Assembly: GCA_024638655.1 (NCBI GenBank)
Contig: JAHEJW010000020.1
Location: 4,628-41,303 of the forward strand
Source: a bacterium
Lineage (GTDB): Bacteria; Actinomycetota; Acidimicrobiia; Spongiisociales; ZC4RG35
Length of the DNA: 36,676 nt
Direction: 5' to 3'
The position numbers and the translations under genes are program-made. Positions 16,913 through 28,167 of this stretch are shown one piece after another. Within the stretch, counting starts at the first letter, position 1; every line of letters starts with the position of its first letter. Below the pieces are notes generated by a model. The model was not told where the DNA came from, did not search any database, and saw only the letters and a program-made list of their open reading frames with translations.

Positions 16913-17040
16913 GACCCAGCGGGCCAAGCACGGCCCATTGCGTGCCGATTCCTACAGGCCCCAGATTGCGCCGATTGAGGCACGTAGAGCTCGTGTTGGT
17001 TGCTCTCCCATGGTCAAGGCCTTGTGTCGACGCTTGATCG

Positions 17041-17457
17041 TCACCTGCCGAGCGCGACACCGAGCTCGTCGAGGAGGTTCTCTACACGGCGCTCGATCTC
17101 ATCCCGTATCAACCGGACCTCGTTGAGGCCTTTACCGGCCGGGTCGTCGAGCTCCCAGTCCAGGTAACGCTTTCCGGGCACGTAGGGGCACTCATCTCCA
17201 CAACCCATCGTCACCACGACGTCGGCCGGTTGGAACATCTCAGTCGACCAAGGTCGAGGCTTCTCAGTGGAGATGTCGATGCCCCGTTCAGCCATAGCCT
17301 CTACAGCCGCCTGGTTGACCGACTCTGCTGGCTCGGATCCACCCGAGAAGACACCCACTCCGGCGCCTCCGAGATGCCTGGCGAATCCGGCAGCCATCTG
17401 TGACCGACCGGCGTTGTGGACGCATAGAAAGAGGATGTACGGTGTGTTTGCGCTCAT
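17041..17457 (-). CDS. arsC: Mycothiol-type arsenate reductase (LMW phosphatase fold)
   Basis: A 138-residue protein of the low-molecular-weight tyrosine phosphatase fold. The P-loop CVHNAGRS has nucleophile Cys12 and Arg18, and the catalytic Asp lies in the DWELDDPAG loop. The segment TMGCGDECPYVPGKRYLDW is characteristic of actinobacterial arsenate reductases that use mycothiol and mycoredoxin instead of an intramolecular thioredoxin-coupled cascade. It would reduce arsenate to arsenite. No arsenite exporter or ArsR is visible nearby. The ATG overlaps the stop of the upstream glyoxalase-like gene (ATGA), so the two form an operon. Confidence 0.88.
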   Translation of the reverse strand: MSANTPYILFLCVHNAGRSQMAAGFARHLGGAGVGVFSGGSEPAESVNQAAVEAMAERGIDISTEKPRPWSTEMFQPADVVVTMGCGDECPYVPGKRYLDWELDDPAGKGLNEVRLIRDEIERRVENLLDELGVALGR

Positions 17458-18068
17458 AGCTCGATCGTCTGACCCTCGGTACGAACAGTCACGCGCTCAA
17501 TACCGGGATCGCCTTCAGCCAGGCTAACTCCGGAGGCTGCGCCTGCCCAAGCGGTGAGCTTCTCCACGTCACCAGTCAGACTCACTTCGATCGAAGTCGA
17601 ATCTTTCGCCTGCTCGATTGGGGCTCGCCCCGGATGATGCTCGCCGGAGATGCCCCACTCGATGAAGAAGGGCAACCCGTCATCGATCGTCCGAGTCAGA
17701 CCGCCCAGGCGCCAGGCGAGTCGGACACCATCAGGCCTGGTCCGGCTCATGACTGTGACGTCCAGTCCCAGATTGGTCGAGAGCAGGCTGAGGTCGTCTG
17801 TGCGGAGACAGACCGCATCGGGTCTCGAACCCTCGGCCGCCCGTGTCAGAACCCATCGCCCGAAGGCACTTTCGGACGCCTCCCGGCCATCGACCACAGC
17901 TACCAGCTCGAGATAAGAGGAACCCAGGGGGACGATGTTATTGGCCGTGCCATGCCCGGCATGCTTCCCGCCTGGTAGGGCAGTGAGCCCGTACCTGGTC
18001 TCGAACAGGGCAGACCCTGTGTCCAGATCGTCGATGCAGATGACGACGTGATCTATCTCGAGCACCAT
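17454..18068 (-). CDS. Glyoxalase-like (VOC superfamily) protein
   Basis: A 204-residue protein resembling the Glyoxalase_3 family. The N-terminus LEIDHVVICIDDLDTGSALF is the first VOC beta-alpha module with a potential metal-ligand His. GGKHAGHGTANNIVPLG and SYLELVAVVD complete the first half. The second half carries RPDGVRLAWRLGGL and PFFIEWG. The metal ligands and substrate cannot be assigned. ATG 18068 with GGAG just upstream is preferred over GTG 18092, because homology begins at MVLEIDHVV. It is divergent from a small membrane-peptide gene, 45 bases away, and coupled to arsC. Confidence 0.82.
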   Translation of the reverse strand: MVLEIDHVVICIDDLDTGSALFETRYGLTALPGGKHAGHGTANNIVPLGSSYLELVAVVDGREASESAFGRWVLTRAAEGSRPDAVCLRTDDLSLLSTNLGLDVTVMSRTRPDGVRLAWRLGGLTRTIDDGLPFFIEWGISGEHHPGRAPIEQAKDSTSIEVSLTGDVEKLTAWAGAASGVSLAEGDPGIERVTVRTEGQTIEL

Positions 18069-18100
18069 GGCTCCGATGCTGGCACATCCCACCGCACAGA

Positions 18101-18113
18101 TAAACTGGCCGTC
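18101..18113 (+). promoter_or_regulatory. -10 element of a leaderless transcript
   Basis: TAAACT at 18101-18106 lies seven bases before the GTG at 18114. This fits the TANNNT-N7-start arrangement of actinobacterial leaderless mRNAs. No Shine-Dalgarno is present before that GTG. Confidence 0.45.
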
Positions 18114-18233
18114 GTGAAACGAATCTCAGCACTCCTTCTCGTGGCCGCAGCCGCCGGGGTGGTCGCGGCGCTGCTCGGGCGTGACAGCGAGCCGGACCCA
18201 CCCGAATCTTGGTCGCCGATCGAGCCTTCGTGA
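18114..18233 (+). CDS. 39-residue single-span membrane peptide
   Basis: A very short reading frame coding VKRISALLLVAAAAGVVAAL followed by a charged, Pro-rich tail (DSEPDPPESW). It has one hydrophobic helix with basic residues at its N-terminal end, so it is probably a membrane-anchored microprotein. The TGA overlaps the GTG of the next gene (GTGA), which argues that it is translated and coupled. A leaderless promoter sits immediately upstream. The function is unknown; alternatively it acts only as a leader that delivers ribosomes to the downstream gene. Confidence 0.6.
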   Translation: MKRISALLLVAAAAGVVAALLGRDSEPDPPESWSPIEPS

Positions 18234-18865
18234 GAATCGGAGTCCTGGTGACCGGGGACATCGCAGTCAGGGCTGCACACTCGCTCAGCGCACACCCTGA
18301 GGTCGAAGAGGTCGTCGTTGTAGGCCCGGCGCGCAGCAAGAGCTTCGAAGTAGTCGACAGTGCAAGGGGCTGCGACTACCTGATCGGGTCGGGGGATGAA
18401 GCGCCCGCACGTGCATTGCCGCATGAGGTCCCGCTCCTGTGGGACGGCGAGACCGGTGAGACCGGAGTCGCGGTTTGGGGTGCAAGTCCAGAAGGTCTGA
18501 CCCTCGCCCTCGCCTCTCGGGAATCGGACCCACGCCTGATCGCGCTGGCTCACCCCAGCATGACGGGTGGCAAGGACCATCGGGCGAGATTCCCCGATCC
18601 TGTTGGGAGAATCGACGTGGCGGATTCGACCTATGGGGGGCACCGGATCGCCCTCGGCCGGTCCCCCAATGAATTCGCAGCTTGTCTGGCAATTGGGGCA
18701 GACCGAAGGGTGACAATCATCGATGACGGCCTCTTCATGTCTGGGGTGGCACTGGCCGCCTCTGTGGCAGCCGCAAATGGTGAGCCAGGACCCGTGTGGG
18801 ACGCTGCCCTGCCCTTTCTCATGACAGCCACCGAACTCGGACTTGTCATGGCCGAGAATGACTGA
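18230..18865 (+). CDS. Unknown Rossmann-like protein
   Basis: A 211-residue protein not assigned to a named family. It begins VRIGVLVTGDIAVRAAHSL then VEEVVVVGPARSKSFEVV, an alternating strand-helix pattern like a dinucleotide-binding fold with a GxxGD-like first loop. Later segments include GASPEGLTLALASRE, HPSMTGGKDHRARFPDPVG and a Gly/Ala-rich C-terminal helix region without a clear membrane span. GTG 18230 is chosen over TTG 18209, because it overlaps the stop of the preceding microprotein gene (GTGA). It is convergent with the DUF3566 gene. Confidence 0.75.
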   Translation: MRIGVLVTGDIAVRAAHSLSAHPEVEEVVVVGPARSKSFEVVDSARGCDYLIGSGDEAPARALPHEVPLLWDGETGETGVAVWGASPEGLTLALASRESDPRLIALAHPSMTGGKDHRARFPDPVGRIDVADSTYGGHRIALGRSPNEFAACLAIGADRRVTIIDDGLFMSGVALAASVAAANGEPGPVWDAALPFLMTATELGLVMAEND

Positions 18866-19023
18866 GAGCCAGATTCGCAGTTCCAGCCGGGCTGTGAACA
18901 GTGGCCCTTTGACGACTTGATCCGGCTCACCAGGAGGCCCTGTCCGATCTCGCCGGCTGATCCGTCGCCGACGAAGAGGCATCTCTGTCGAGCTACCGGA
19001 GCCGGCGCCTCGCCACTACGGGT

Positions 19024-19536
19024 TCAGGAACGATTCTCCGATGTGACTTTGGGCACCGGGGTTTCTTCAGTCGGTATGTCGGCGTGTCCTTCAGGGGGTG
19101 TCAGTATCCCGTTGCCGGCCCGATAGTCAGCCGGTGGATGCAGGACCGCCTGAGGTGCTACGACTGGGTTGAGCGTCTCCTCTAGGACCACGATCTCCAG
19201 TCCTCCGACGACGTCGGAGACCAGGTTGTAGATCACCGCTCCGGCCACGGTCATGCCCGTCATCGTGATCCACCAGACCACGGAGCCAAATATGGCGAAA
19301 CGGAGGAACTGCTCGGTATTGGCGAACGGACGGGTGCCCTCGTCGATGAGGGTTATCTCGATCATGAAGTCGGTGAGCTTGTCGGGGATGCCGGCCCTCT
19401 CGAGGATCGACCAGAAGATCACGATTCCGAGAACCAACGCAAGAGCGAGCACCGCCCAGGTCACGGCCGACACCTTCAAGGCCGTCCAAGGGTCGATCTT
19501 TCTGATTATTCGCCTGACGCGGCGGACAGTTGCCAT
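19024..19536 (-). CDS. DUF3566 membrane protein downstream of gyrA
   Basis: A 170-residue membrane protein. RRVRRIIRKIDPWTALKVS near the N-terminus is the conserved family motif. Two membrane spans follow (about residues 25-47, and 90-115 around FAIFGSVVWWITMTGMTVAGAV), then NLVSDVVGGLEIVVLEE and a polar tail. DUF3566 genes characteristically sit directly after gyrA in actinobacteria; their function is unknown. The ATG at 19536 has AGGAG five bases upstream, and the longer upstream reading overlaps gyrA implausibly. It is transcribed in the same direction as gyrB-gyrA. Confidence 0.88.
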   Translation of the reverse strand: MATVRRVRRIIRKIDPWTALKVSAVTWAVLALALVLGIVIFWSILERAGIPDKLTDFMIEITLIDEGTRPFANTEQFLRFAIFGSVVWWITMTGMTVAGAVIYNLVSDVVGGLEIVVLEETLNPVVAPQAVLHPPADYRAGNGILTPPEGHADIPTEETPVPKVTSENRS

Positions 19537-19627
19537 TGGGGCTCCTGGGAGTGGTGAGTGGAAAAGTCTACGGGATGCGCTGACATGTCCAACGTTTGTC
19601 GGAAAGGAAGCGTTCCCGCGAGGGCTT

Positions 19628-22066
19628 TCAGACGATGTCGTCCTCCGGGACGATGGCGGCCGCCGACAGCAGGTTCCCGTCTCCGACATTCATGATCTTC
19701 ACCCCGGTCGAATCGCGCTTCTGCCTGCTGATCTTGTTCACAGGGGTGCGAATGCCGACACCAGCGGAGGAAATCAAGAAGACCTGCTCATCTTTGCTCA
19801 CCCCATAGGCGGCGACCAGGGTCCCCCGGGTCTTGGTGATCTTGAACGCCTTGACGCCCACACCACCCCTGTTCTGCCGGCGGAACTCCTCCATCTTGGT
19901 CCGCTTGCCGTAGCCCCCCTCGGTGAGAAGCAGCACTTCATCGCCTGCGGCGCTCGACACGGTGCCAATGACCTCGTCGTCCTCACGGAGTTTTATGCCC
20001 CGGACACCCTGAGTGCTCCGGCCCATTGGGCGCAAATCCTTCTCGGCGAATCGGATACCCATGCCCTTCTTGGTGAAGATCAGCAAATCGTTGTTGCCGC
20101 CGGTGGTGCGTACGGAGACCAACTCGTCGTCGTCCACCAGGTTGATGGCCACCAGGGTTTGGTTGCGTGAGTCGTACTCCTTGAACTCGGTCTTCTTGCT
20201 CTGGCCCTTCTTCGTGGTCATGACTAGATAACGACGGGTCTCATAGTCTCTGGTGTCGATGACGGCCTGGATCTTCTCTTCCGGCGCCAATGGCAGGACC
20301 GATTGGGCGAGAACACCCTTCGAGGTGCGCGATTGGCGGGGGATCTCGTGCGCCTTGGCCCTGTGAACCAGACCCTTGTTGGTGAAGAAGAGCAAATAGG
20401 CATGAGCCGTCGTATGGACCAACTGTTGGATCACGTCATCAACGGCGACCTCGGCTGCCTTGACACCCCTTCCTCCGCGCGACTGGGTCCGGTAGGTGGA
20501 GGCCGGCACTGACTTGACGTAACCACCCTGAGAGATAGTGATGATCAGCTCATCGTCGGCGATCAGGTCCTCGAGACTGAGATCGCCCTCGTCCGGGACT
20601 ATCCGACTCCGACGCTCGTCCCCGAAAGCGGCTTTGATCTCGGTGAGCTCTTCTTTGATGATCGTCCAGCGGCGCTTGGAGTCGGCCATGATCGCCTGGA
20701 GGTCTGCGATCACGTCTTGAAGCTCGGCGAGCTCGGTGCGCAGCTTGTCGACCTCGAGGGCGGTGAGCCGCCGGAGGGGCATATCGAGGATCGCGTTCGC
20801 CTGGATCTCGGTGAGCTCGAAGCTCTCCATGAGATTGGCGCGGGCTTCGGCGGTGTCTGCCGAACCCCTGATGATCTTGATCACCTCATCGATGTTGTCG
20901 ACGGCGATGATGAGACCTTCGAGTATGTGGGCTCGGGCTTCTGCCTGGTCGAGACGGAACTGCGTCCTCCGCTCCACCACCTCCATCTGGTGGTCGAGGT
21001 AGTAACCGATCATCTCGGCCACGTTCAGCGTCCTCGGAACCCCGTCGACGAGCGCAACGACGTTGTAGCCGAAGGAATCCTGCAACGGTGTGCTCTTGTA
21101 GAGCTGATTGAGAACCACCTGCGGCACGGCATCTCGTTTCAGCTCGATGACCAGCCTGGTACCGACCCGGTCGGAGGTCTCGTTGCGGACCTCTGCGATG
21201 CCGGTGAGCTTCTTGGCATCTACCAGATCCTTGATCTTGGAGATCACCCGCTCGAAGGACACCTGATAGGGGAGCTCCGTGACCACGATGGCGGTCCTGC
21301 CCTGGCGGACCTCCTGCACATCACATACAGCGCGAATCTTCACCGAACCGCGGCCTGTCGTCAGCGCCTCTCGGATGCCGGCGGTCCCCACCAGGAACCC
21401 ACCTGTGGGGAAGTCGGGGCCCTTCACGAACTCGAGCAGCTCTTCCGACGTCGCATCGGGGTTGTCGATCGTGTGGATTGCCGCTTCGATAACCTCTCCC
21501 AAGTTGTGTGGCGGGATGTTGGTCGCCATCCCTACGGCAATGCCCTGGGACCCATTGACCAGCAGGTTGGGGAACCTCGCCGGCAGGACAGCCGGCTCCT
21601 GAAGCTCGCCGGAGTAGTTGTCGGCGAATTCAACCGTGTTCTCGTTGATGCCTTCCAGCAGCCGCATGGACAACTTGGTCAGGCGGCACTCGGTATACCG
21701 GGCAGCACCTGGTGGGTCATCCACCGTGCCGAAGTTCCCCTGCGGGTCGATGAGCAGCTCTCTCATCGAGAATTCCTGGCCCATGCGCACCAGCGCGTCG
21801 TAGATCGCCTGATCTCCATGGGGGTGGTAATTACCCATCACGTCGCCAACGACCTTCGAGCACTTGCGATGTGCCGACGACGGGTTGATGTTGTTCTCAA
21901 ACATCGAATAGATGATCCTGCGCTGCACAGGTTTGAGTCCGTCTCGAACATCAGGGAGGGCGCGGGAAACGATCACCGACATCGCGTAGTCGATGAAGCT
22001 GGCCTCCATCTCCTTGGTGATCTCTATCTCGGGGAAGATCTCTGTCTGGTGCTGTTCGTCAGTCAT
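19628..22066 (-). CDS. gyrA: DNA gyrase subunit A
   Basis: An 812-residue DNA breakage-reunion subunit that pairs with GyrB to introduce negative supercoils. The active-site Tyr124 is in AARYTECRL. The C-terminal beta-pinwheel contains the gyrase-defining box QSRGGRG. The quinolone-resistance region reads [11 protein letters not shown]: Gln occupies the position of E. coli Ser83, while the Asp87-equivalent is kept. The protein ends PEDDIV without the acidic tail of proteobacteria. It follows gyrB by 21 bases on the same strand. Confidence 0.99.
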   Translation of the reverse strand: MTDEQHQTEIFPEIEITKEMEASFIDYAMSVIVSRALPDVRDGLKPVQRRIIYSMFENNINPSSAHRKCSKVVGDVMGNYHPHGDQAIYDALVRMGQEFSMRELLIDPQGNFGTVDDPPGAARYTECRLTKLSMRLLEGINENTVEFADNYSGELQEPAVLPARFPNLLVNGSQGIAVGMATNIPPHNLGEVIEAAIHTIDNPDATSEELLEFVKGPDFPTGGFLVGTAGIREALTTGRGSVKIRAVCDVQEVRQGRTAIVVTELPYQVSFERVISKIKDLVDAKKLTGIAEVRNETSDRVGTRLVIELKRDAVPQVVLNQLYKSTPLQDSFGYNVVALVDGVPRTLNVAEMIGYYLDHQMEVVERRTQFRLDQAEARAHILEGLIIAVDNIDEVIKIIRGSADTAEARANLMESFELTEIQANAILDMPLRRLTALEVDKLRTELAELQDVIADLQAIMADSKRRWTIIKEELTEIKAAFGDERRSRIVPDEGDLSLEDLIADDELIITISQGGYVKSVPASTYRTQSRGGRGVKAAEVAVDDVIQQLVHTTAHAYLLFFTNKGLVHRAKAHEIPRQSRTSKGVLAQSVLPLAPEEKIQAVIDTRDYETRRYLVMTTKKGQSKKTEFKEYDSRNQTLVAINLVDDDELVSVRTTGGNNDLLIFTKKGMGIRFAEKDLRPMGRSTQGVRGIKLREDDEVIGTVSSAAGDEVLLLTEGGYGKRTKMEEFRRQNRGGVGVKAFKITKTRGTLVAAYGVSKDEQVFLISSAGVGIRTPVNKISRQKRDSTGVKIMNVGDGNLLSAAAIVPEDDIV

Positions 22067-22087
22067 AGCTGTCTCTAGTAGTCGGTT

Positions 22088-24055
<1,968 letters not shown>

Positions 24056-24108
24056 TCAGGCAACTTTCACTCGTGTCATTTTACCTCTGAGACGAGACTG
24101 AAACGAAT

Positions 24109-24420
24109 TCATTCACCTCGATTCTTACCTGGTGCCAGCACCTCTACCGAGTCGACCACACCCCGGCCAAATCGTTTCTCCAACGCTTTGACCAGGGTGG
24201 ATTCGCCATATCTGAGGAACGCGACCATCGATGGAGCAGACGCCTCCACGACCAGAGTCGTCCCTTTTACGAACAGAGGCCGCGACCGCCCGGCCCAAGG
24301 CTTCCCGGCGAGGGTGTCCCACTCCGCAGTGATCTTCGACATGATGACCGGGTCGGGGAGGCCCAGCCTTCGGAACACATCATTGAGTGACTGTCCGAAC
24401 TCCTCCAGCTCCCCGCTCAA
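24109..24420 (-). CDS. DUF721 family protein (DciA-like)
   Basis: A 103-residue protein of the DUF721 family, found between recF and gyrB in actinobacteria. The domain resembles the KH-like fold of DciA, the ancestral bacterial loader/regulator of DnaB helicase. Recognisable segments are EWDTLAGKPWAGRSRP, LFVKGTTLVVEASAPSMVAFLRYGES and ALEKRFGRGVVDSVEVL. TTG 24420 overlaps the recF stop (TTGA) and has GGAGGGG eight bases upstream; GTG 24447 would overlap recF by more. A role in helicase loading is inferred from the family. Confidence 0.85.
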   Translation of the reverse strand: MSGELEEFGQSLNDVFRRLGLPDPVIMSKITAEWDTLAGKPWAGRSRPLFVKGTTLVVEASAPSMVAFLRYGESTLVKALEKRFGRGVVDSVEVLAPGKNRGE

Positions 24421-25511
24421 CCGACATCCCCCTCCCCTACCGACCACACCTTGCCCGAGATGGGAAGGTCTTCGGGCCGGGCACTGGTCACCAGCGTCTG
24501 GGTGTTCTCGGGCAGCGCCCCAGCAAGGGCCTCGGCGCGATTTGGGTCGAGCTCGGAGAAGACATCGTCGAGCAGGAGCACCGGAGTTTCAGACAGTGCC
24601 TGGGTGATCGCCTGGTGTGCGGCGAGCTTCATCGCCAATGCCAGGGTCCTCTGTTCGCCCTGGCTTGCTTGTGTCCTGGCATCTCTCTCACCGATGGAGA
24701 AGCCGGGCTCGTCCCGGTGCGGACCGACAGTCGTCATTCTTCTTTCGTAGTCCACGCGTCTCCTGGCTTCAAGGGCCCTGGCAATGGCATCCGCATACTC
24801 ACCGGCGGAGACCGACGGCACCGCCCCTTCGATCCACGAAGCCGAGTATGTAATACCAACCTGAGCGTCCTCTGAGGCGATAACGCTGTACGACTCGGCT
24901 AGGAGAGGTGTGAGCGTCTCGATGACACGGATGCGTCTCGCCATCACGCGTCCGCCGGCTTGGGCCAGTCTCGAATCCCAGACCGCCAGCGTCACTTCGT
25001 CACGATCACCCGATTTCAAGAACGCGTTGCGCTGCCGGACCGATCTGTCGTACTCCGACTGGTCCAGATAGGCCGATGGCCACAACTGGACGGCAATGTC
25101 ATCGAGAAGATCCCTTCGGTATGCCGGCCCCCTCTTCACGAGGTCGAGGTCTTCGGGGAGGAAGGCAACCACTCGAAGAACACCTAGCAACTCTGCCGTC
25201 CGCTTCAACTTGGTCTTGTCGACCTGTGTTCGGCGTCCGCCTTCACGGGGAATCTCGATCTCGATGAGCCTCTCACGGTCAATACTCCCTATTCCGGCGC
25301 GGATGACAGAAGAGCCCGACCACCTCGAGATCACGTCTGAGTCAGAAGCAGAGCGAAAGGACTTCAAGCTCGCGAGGTACCCGATGCTCTCCAGCACATT
25401 TGTCTTGCCTGCGCCATTGGGGCCGATGAGCAGATTGACCGTTGGGTCGGGCCTCCAATCGAGGGCCCGATAGCTGCGAAAGTCGACGAGCGACAGCCAG
25501 TCGACTCTCAT
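24417..25511 (-). CDS. recF: DNA replication/repair protein RecF
   Basis: A 364-residue SMC-like ATPase that helps load RecA at gapped DNA with RecO and RecR. It starts MRVDWLSLVDFRSYRALDW. The Walker A is GPNGAGKTN at about residues 30-38, a signature-like SQGEQRTLALAMKLA lies in the C-terminal part, and the Walker B is VLLLDDVFSELD. Its ATG directly abuts the dnaN stop with no spacer, and its stop overlaps the DUF721 start. Confidence 0.98.
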   Translation of the reverse strand: MRVDWLSLVDFRSYRALDWRPDPTVNLLIGPNGAGKTNVLESIGYLASLKSFRSASDSDVISRWSGSSVIRAGIGSIDRERLIEIEIPREGGRRTQVDKTKLKRTAELLGVLRVVAFLPEDLDLVKRGPAYRRDLLDDIAVQLWPSAYLDQSEYDRSVRQRNAFLKSGDRDEVTLAVWDSRLAQAGGRVMARRIRVIETLTPLLAESYSVIASEDAQVGITYSASWIEGAVPSVSAGEYADAIARALEARRRVDYERRMTTVGPHRDEPGFSIGERDARTQASQGEQRTLALAMKLAAHQAITQALSETPVLLLDDVFSELDPNRAEALAGALPENTQTLVTSARPEDLPISGKVWSVGEGDVG

Positions 25512-26594
25512 TCAGACGCGGACTGGCATCAACAGATATAGAAAATCGCCGTCGGTGCCGTCATCGATGACACTCGGCTTGTAACTGTCGATCACCTGAA
25601 TCCTGACCTTGTCCCCCGAGAGTGCGCTGACGCCGTCCTGCAAATAGCGCGGGTTGAAAGCGATCGAAACTTCATCGTCCGCGCCGCTGTAGTCACCGGC
25701 CAGATGCTCGGTCTCCGCTCCCACGTCCTGACGGCTGACCGCCACTTCCACTCCCCCTTCGATGAGCTTCAGTTTGACCGGGATGTGATCCTCGGCGACC
25801 AAGGTCACACGACCAAGGGCTTCCAGGAGCTCCTCACGATCGAGAATGACCTGATTCGGGTATGACTCAGGCAGCAATGACTGGTACTTGGGGAAGTTCC
25901 CATCTATCAGTCGGAGGCGAAGCGACCCCCGGTCGGAGGTGAAGACTGCTTCGCGCTCTCTGAGCTGCGCCGAGACCTTTGGCGCTCCAATGGTCCTGGG
26001 AAGCTCCCGCAGACCTCGCGCCGGGACGAGACCGCTCCCCTCCAGACCGACTCCGGGCAAGTCACGCTTGGCAAGACGGTAAGAGTCCGTCGCCACCATC
26101 CTCAGCCCGTCATCAGAAGTCTCGAACAACACCCCTGTGAGAATTGGCCGAGCTCCGTCGCCAGAAGCGGCGATGGTCACCTGGTTTATGGCGTCGGCCA
26201 GGTCCTCACCATCGACCTCCACCCCATCGGCAACGACGTCCTCCAGTGTCGGAAAGTCATCGACGGTGAGCGGCCGGAGCGTGAATCGGGGGCCATTGCC
26301 TTCGATCTCGATGTCGGTGTCGGTCACTCCAATGGTCACCTGGCCGGGTGGCATCTTGCGTACCGCCTCCGAGAGGTACTTGCCAGGTATGACCGCGCGT
26401 CCTTCATCCATGACCTCGACCTCGAGTTGTGTGCGCACGGTGACATCGAGATCGGTTCCGGTCACTCTCAGCGTCGTGCCACTCACCTCACACAGAAGAC
26501 CTTGAAGCACAGGAAGGGCTGTCCGGGTGCCAACGGCACGATTGGCACGAGTCAAGACATCGGCGAGGTCGTCCCGCTGCGCTCGGATTCTCAC
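25512..26594 (-). CDS. dnaN: DNA polymerase III beta sliding clamp
   Basis: A 360-residue clamp with three repeated domains. It starts VRIRAQRDDLADVL at a GTG. ALPVLQGLLCEVSG and TDLDVTVRTQLEV belong to domain I, LTGVLFETSDDGLRMVATDSYRLA to domain II, and the C-terminus ends YLLMPVRV, the expected hydrophobic peptide-binding edge. No Shine-Dalgarno is evident before the GTG. It lies downstream of dnaA after a 172-base AT-richer spacer and continues into recF. Confidence 0.99.
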   Translation of the reverse strand: MRIRAQRDDLADVLTRANRAVGTRTALPVLQGLLCEVSGTTLRVTGTDLDVTVRTQLEVEVMDEGRAVIPGKYLSEAVRKMPPGQVTIGVTDTDIEIEGNGPRFTLRPLTVDDFPTLEDVVADGVEVDGEDLADAINQVTIAASGDGARPILTGVLFETSDDGLRMVATDSYRLAKRDLPGVGLEGSGLVPARGLRELPRTIGAPKVSAQLREREAVFTSDRGSLRLRLIDGNFPKYQSLLPESYPNQVILDREELLEALGRVTLVAEDHIPVKLKLIEGGVEVAVSRQDVGAETEHLAGDYSGADDEVSIAFNPRYLQDGVSALSGDKVRIQVIDSYKPSVIDDGTDGDFLYLLMPVRV

Positions 26595-26766
26595 AGGTCG
26601 TAATCCCTTCTTCTGTTGTTCTTTGATCTCATTTAAAGACTATTAGTCGTAGTAGGGGCTTGTGGAATTGTTGATAGGTGTAATCGAGTCAACTGGTTGT
26701 TGGGGTTTTCGGTATGGAGAACTCGGTGGAAAGATCGGGTAAAACTCGGCCCTGACGGTGGATAAC
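26595..26766. promoter_or_regulatory. dnaA-dnaN intergenic region with DnaA-box-like sites
   Basis: This 172-base spacer has an AT-rich stretch (about 26610-26645, containing TTTAAAGACTATTAG). DnaA-box-like words are TGTGGAATT at 26661-26669 and GGTGGATAA at 26757-26765 (8/9 to TGTGGATAA), with a further TGTGGACA at 26776-26783 inside the end of dnaA. It probably holds the dnaN promoter and may form a second lobe of the origin. Confidence 0.5.
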
Positions 26767-28167
26767 TCACGAGGCTGTGGACATCTCACCACCTTTCCTC
26801 AGCTCCTGTGAGAGTTGATTCACACGGTCGAACACGGCGCGATCCGAACGTAAGATCCGTTTGACCTTGTCCACCGAGTGCAGCACCGTGGTGTGATCCC
26901 GGTTGAACTGCGCCCCGATCTTGGGAAGTGAGAGGTCGGTCAGCTCCCGACAGAGGTACATGGCCACCTGCCGGCACAGGACCAGGGGCTGACGTCTCGA
27001 TGAGCTGAGAACATCCTCAACGGAGAATCCGAAGGCTTGCGCCGTAGTCCGGATTATCACTTCTGGTCCGAGTGGGCCGGGATCGTCTGTCGTGACGATG
27101 TCCTGAAGCACGCGCTCCGCGGTCTCGAGATCGATGTCGCTGCGGTTGAGGGCGGACCAGGCGGTGACCCGGGTCAAAGCTCCTTCCAGCTCACGGATGT
27201 TGTCCGAGACCAGGCTCGCAATGTGCTCCAATACCTCGAGGGGGACCGGTCGAGGAGCGAATTCTGCGTTTCTTCGGAGGATTGCCAGCCTCGTTTCGAC
27301 GTCGGGCGGCTGGATGTCGGTGAGTAACCCCCATTCGAATCGGGAGCGAAGACGATCCTCGAGCGTCGACAGATTGCGAGGGTGGCGATCGGAGCTGATG
27401 ACCATCTGCTTTCCGGACTCGTAGAGCGAGTTGAAGGTATGGAAGAACTCTTCGAGGATCTGTTCCTTGCCCTCGAAGAACTGGACATCGTCCAGGAGGA
27501 GGATGTCCACACCTCGGTAGCGATGTTTGAAGTCATCCGGACGTTTTCGTCTGATGGAATCGATGAAGTCGTTGAGAAAGTTCTCGGAGGTCACGTAGCG
27601 AACGACGAGTTCGGGGTACATCTCGCTGGCCTGGTGACCGACTGCGTTCAAGAGATGTGTCTTTCCGAGCCCGGCCCCGCCATAGATGAACAATGGGTTG
27701 TAGTGAGCCCCGGGTTGCTCGGCGACGGCCATTGAGGCTGCCCAAGCGAAGCGATTCGATTGCCCGACGACAAAACTCTCGAATCGGTATCTGGAGATGA
27801 GATTCGAGGCCTTGGCCGGCTCGGCGTCCTGGAGGTCGATCTGCAGAGTCGTGCCGTCTTCGGGATCCTCCCCTAACGGCAGAGGCTGCTCTGCGGGAGG
27901 TTTGTCCGACACCCGATAACGGGGTGTGGCCTCGGGACCGAAGACTGATCGGTATGCCGAGTTCACGAGATCTCCGTGTTTGTCCCTCACCCACCGGAGG
28001 TGAAACTCCGAAGGTGCGACGAGAACGGGGGAGTCACCCTCGTCGTCGAGCTCCAATCGAGAAAGCCACGTCTTCCAGTTGCTCTTCGAGACACCGTCTC
28101 TCAAAGCCTGCTGGAATCGAGTCCAATTGTCGTTAGGGGCGGGCTGCGCCTGGGTCAACTGAGCCAC
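26767..28167 (-). CDS. dnaA: Chromosomal replication initiator DnaA
   Basis: A 466-residue AAA+ initiator. It has an N-terminal DnaB-interacting domain, a short acidic linker, then the AAA+ core with Walker A GGAGLGKTH, Walker B LLLDDVQFFEGKE and the sensor region SSDRHPRNL. The C-terminal DNA-binding domain carries the signature FNRDHTTVLHSVDKV. The start is GTG 28167 with GGGAGGAG just upstream. It opens the minus-strand arm of the origin region; TTGTCCACA and TTGTGGATA sites lie 20-50 bases upstream, suggesting autoregulation. Confidence 0.99.
   Translation of the reverse strand: MAQLTQAQPAPNDNWTRFQQALRDGVSKSNWKTWLSRLELDDEGDSPVLVAPSEFHLRWVRDKHGDLVNSAYRSVFGPEATPRYRVSDKPPAEQPLPLGEDPEDGTTLQIDLQDAEPAKASNLISRYRFESFVVGQSNRFAWAASMAVAEQPGAHYNPLFIYGGAGLGKTHLLNAVGHQASEMYPELVVRYVTSENFLNDFIDSIRRKRPDDFKHRYRGVDILLLDDVQFFEGKEQILEEFFHTFNSLYESGKQMVISSDRHPRNLSTLEDRLRSRFEWGLLTDIQPPDVETRLAILRRNAEFAPRPVPLEVLEHIASLVSDNIRELEGALTRVTAWSALNRSDIDLETAERVLQDIVTTDDPGPLGPEVIIRTTAQAFGFSVEDVLSSSRRQPLVLCRQVAMYLCRELTDLSLPKIGAQFNRDHTTVLHSVDKVKRILRSDRAVFDRVNQLSQELRKGGEMSTAS

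Noticed and set aside
16913-17040. GGGCC-AAGCAC-GGCCC hairpin between the convergent surface-protein and arsC genes
   Set aside because: A five-base-pair stem without a T-run. It may help termination, but the evidence is insufficient.
18866-19023. Possible terminator or small gene between the unknown Rossmann-like gene and DUF3566
   Set aside because: Only a bulged GGGCTG/CAG-GGCCC pairing is present, and short frames lack starts or ribosome-binding sites. Nothing is supported.
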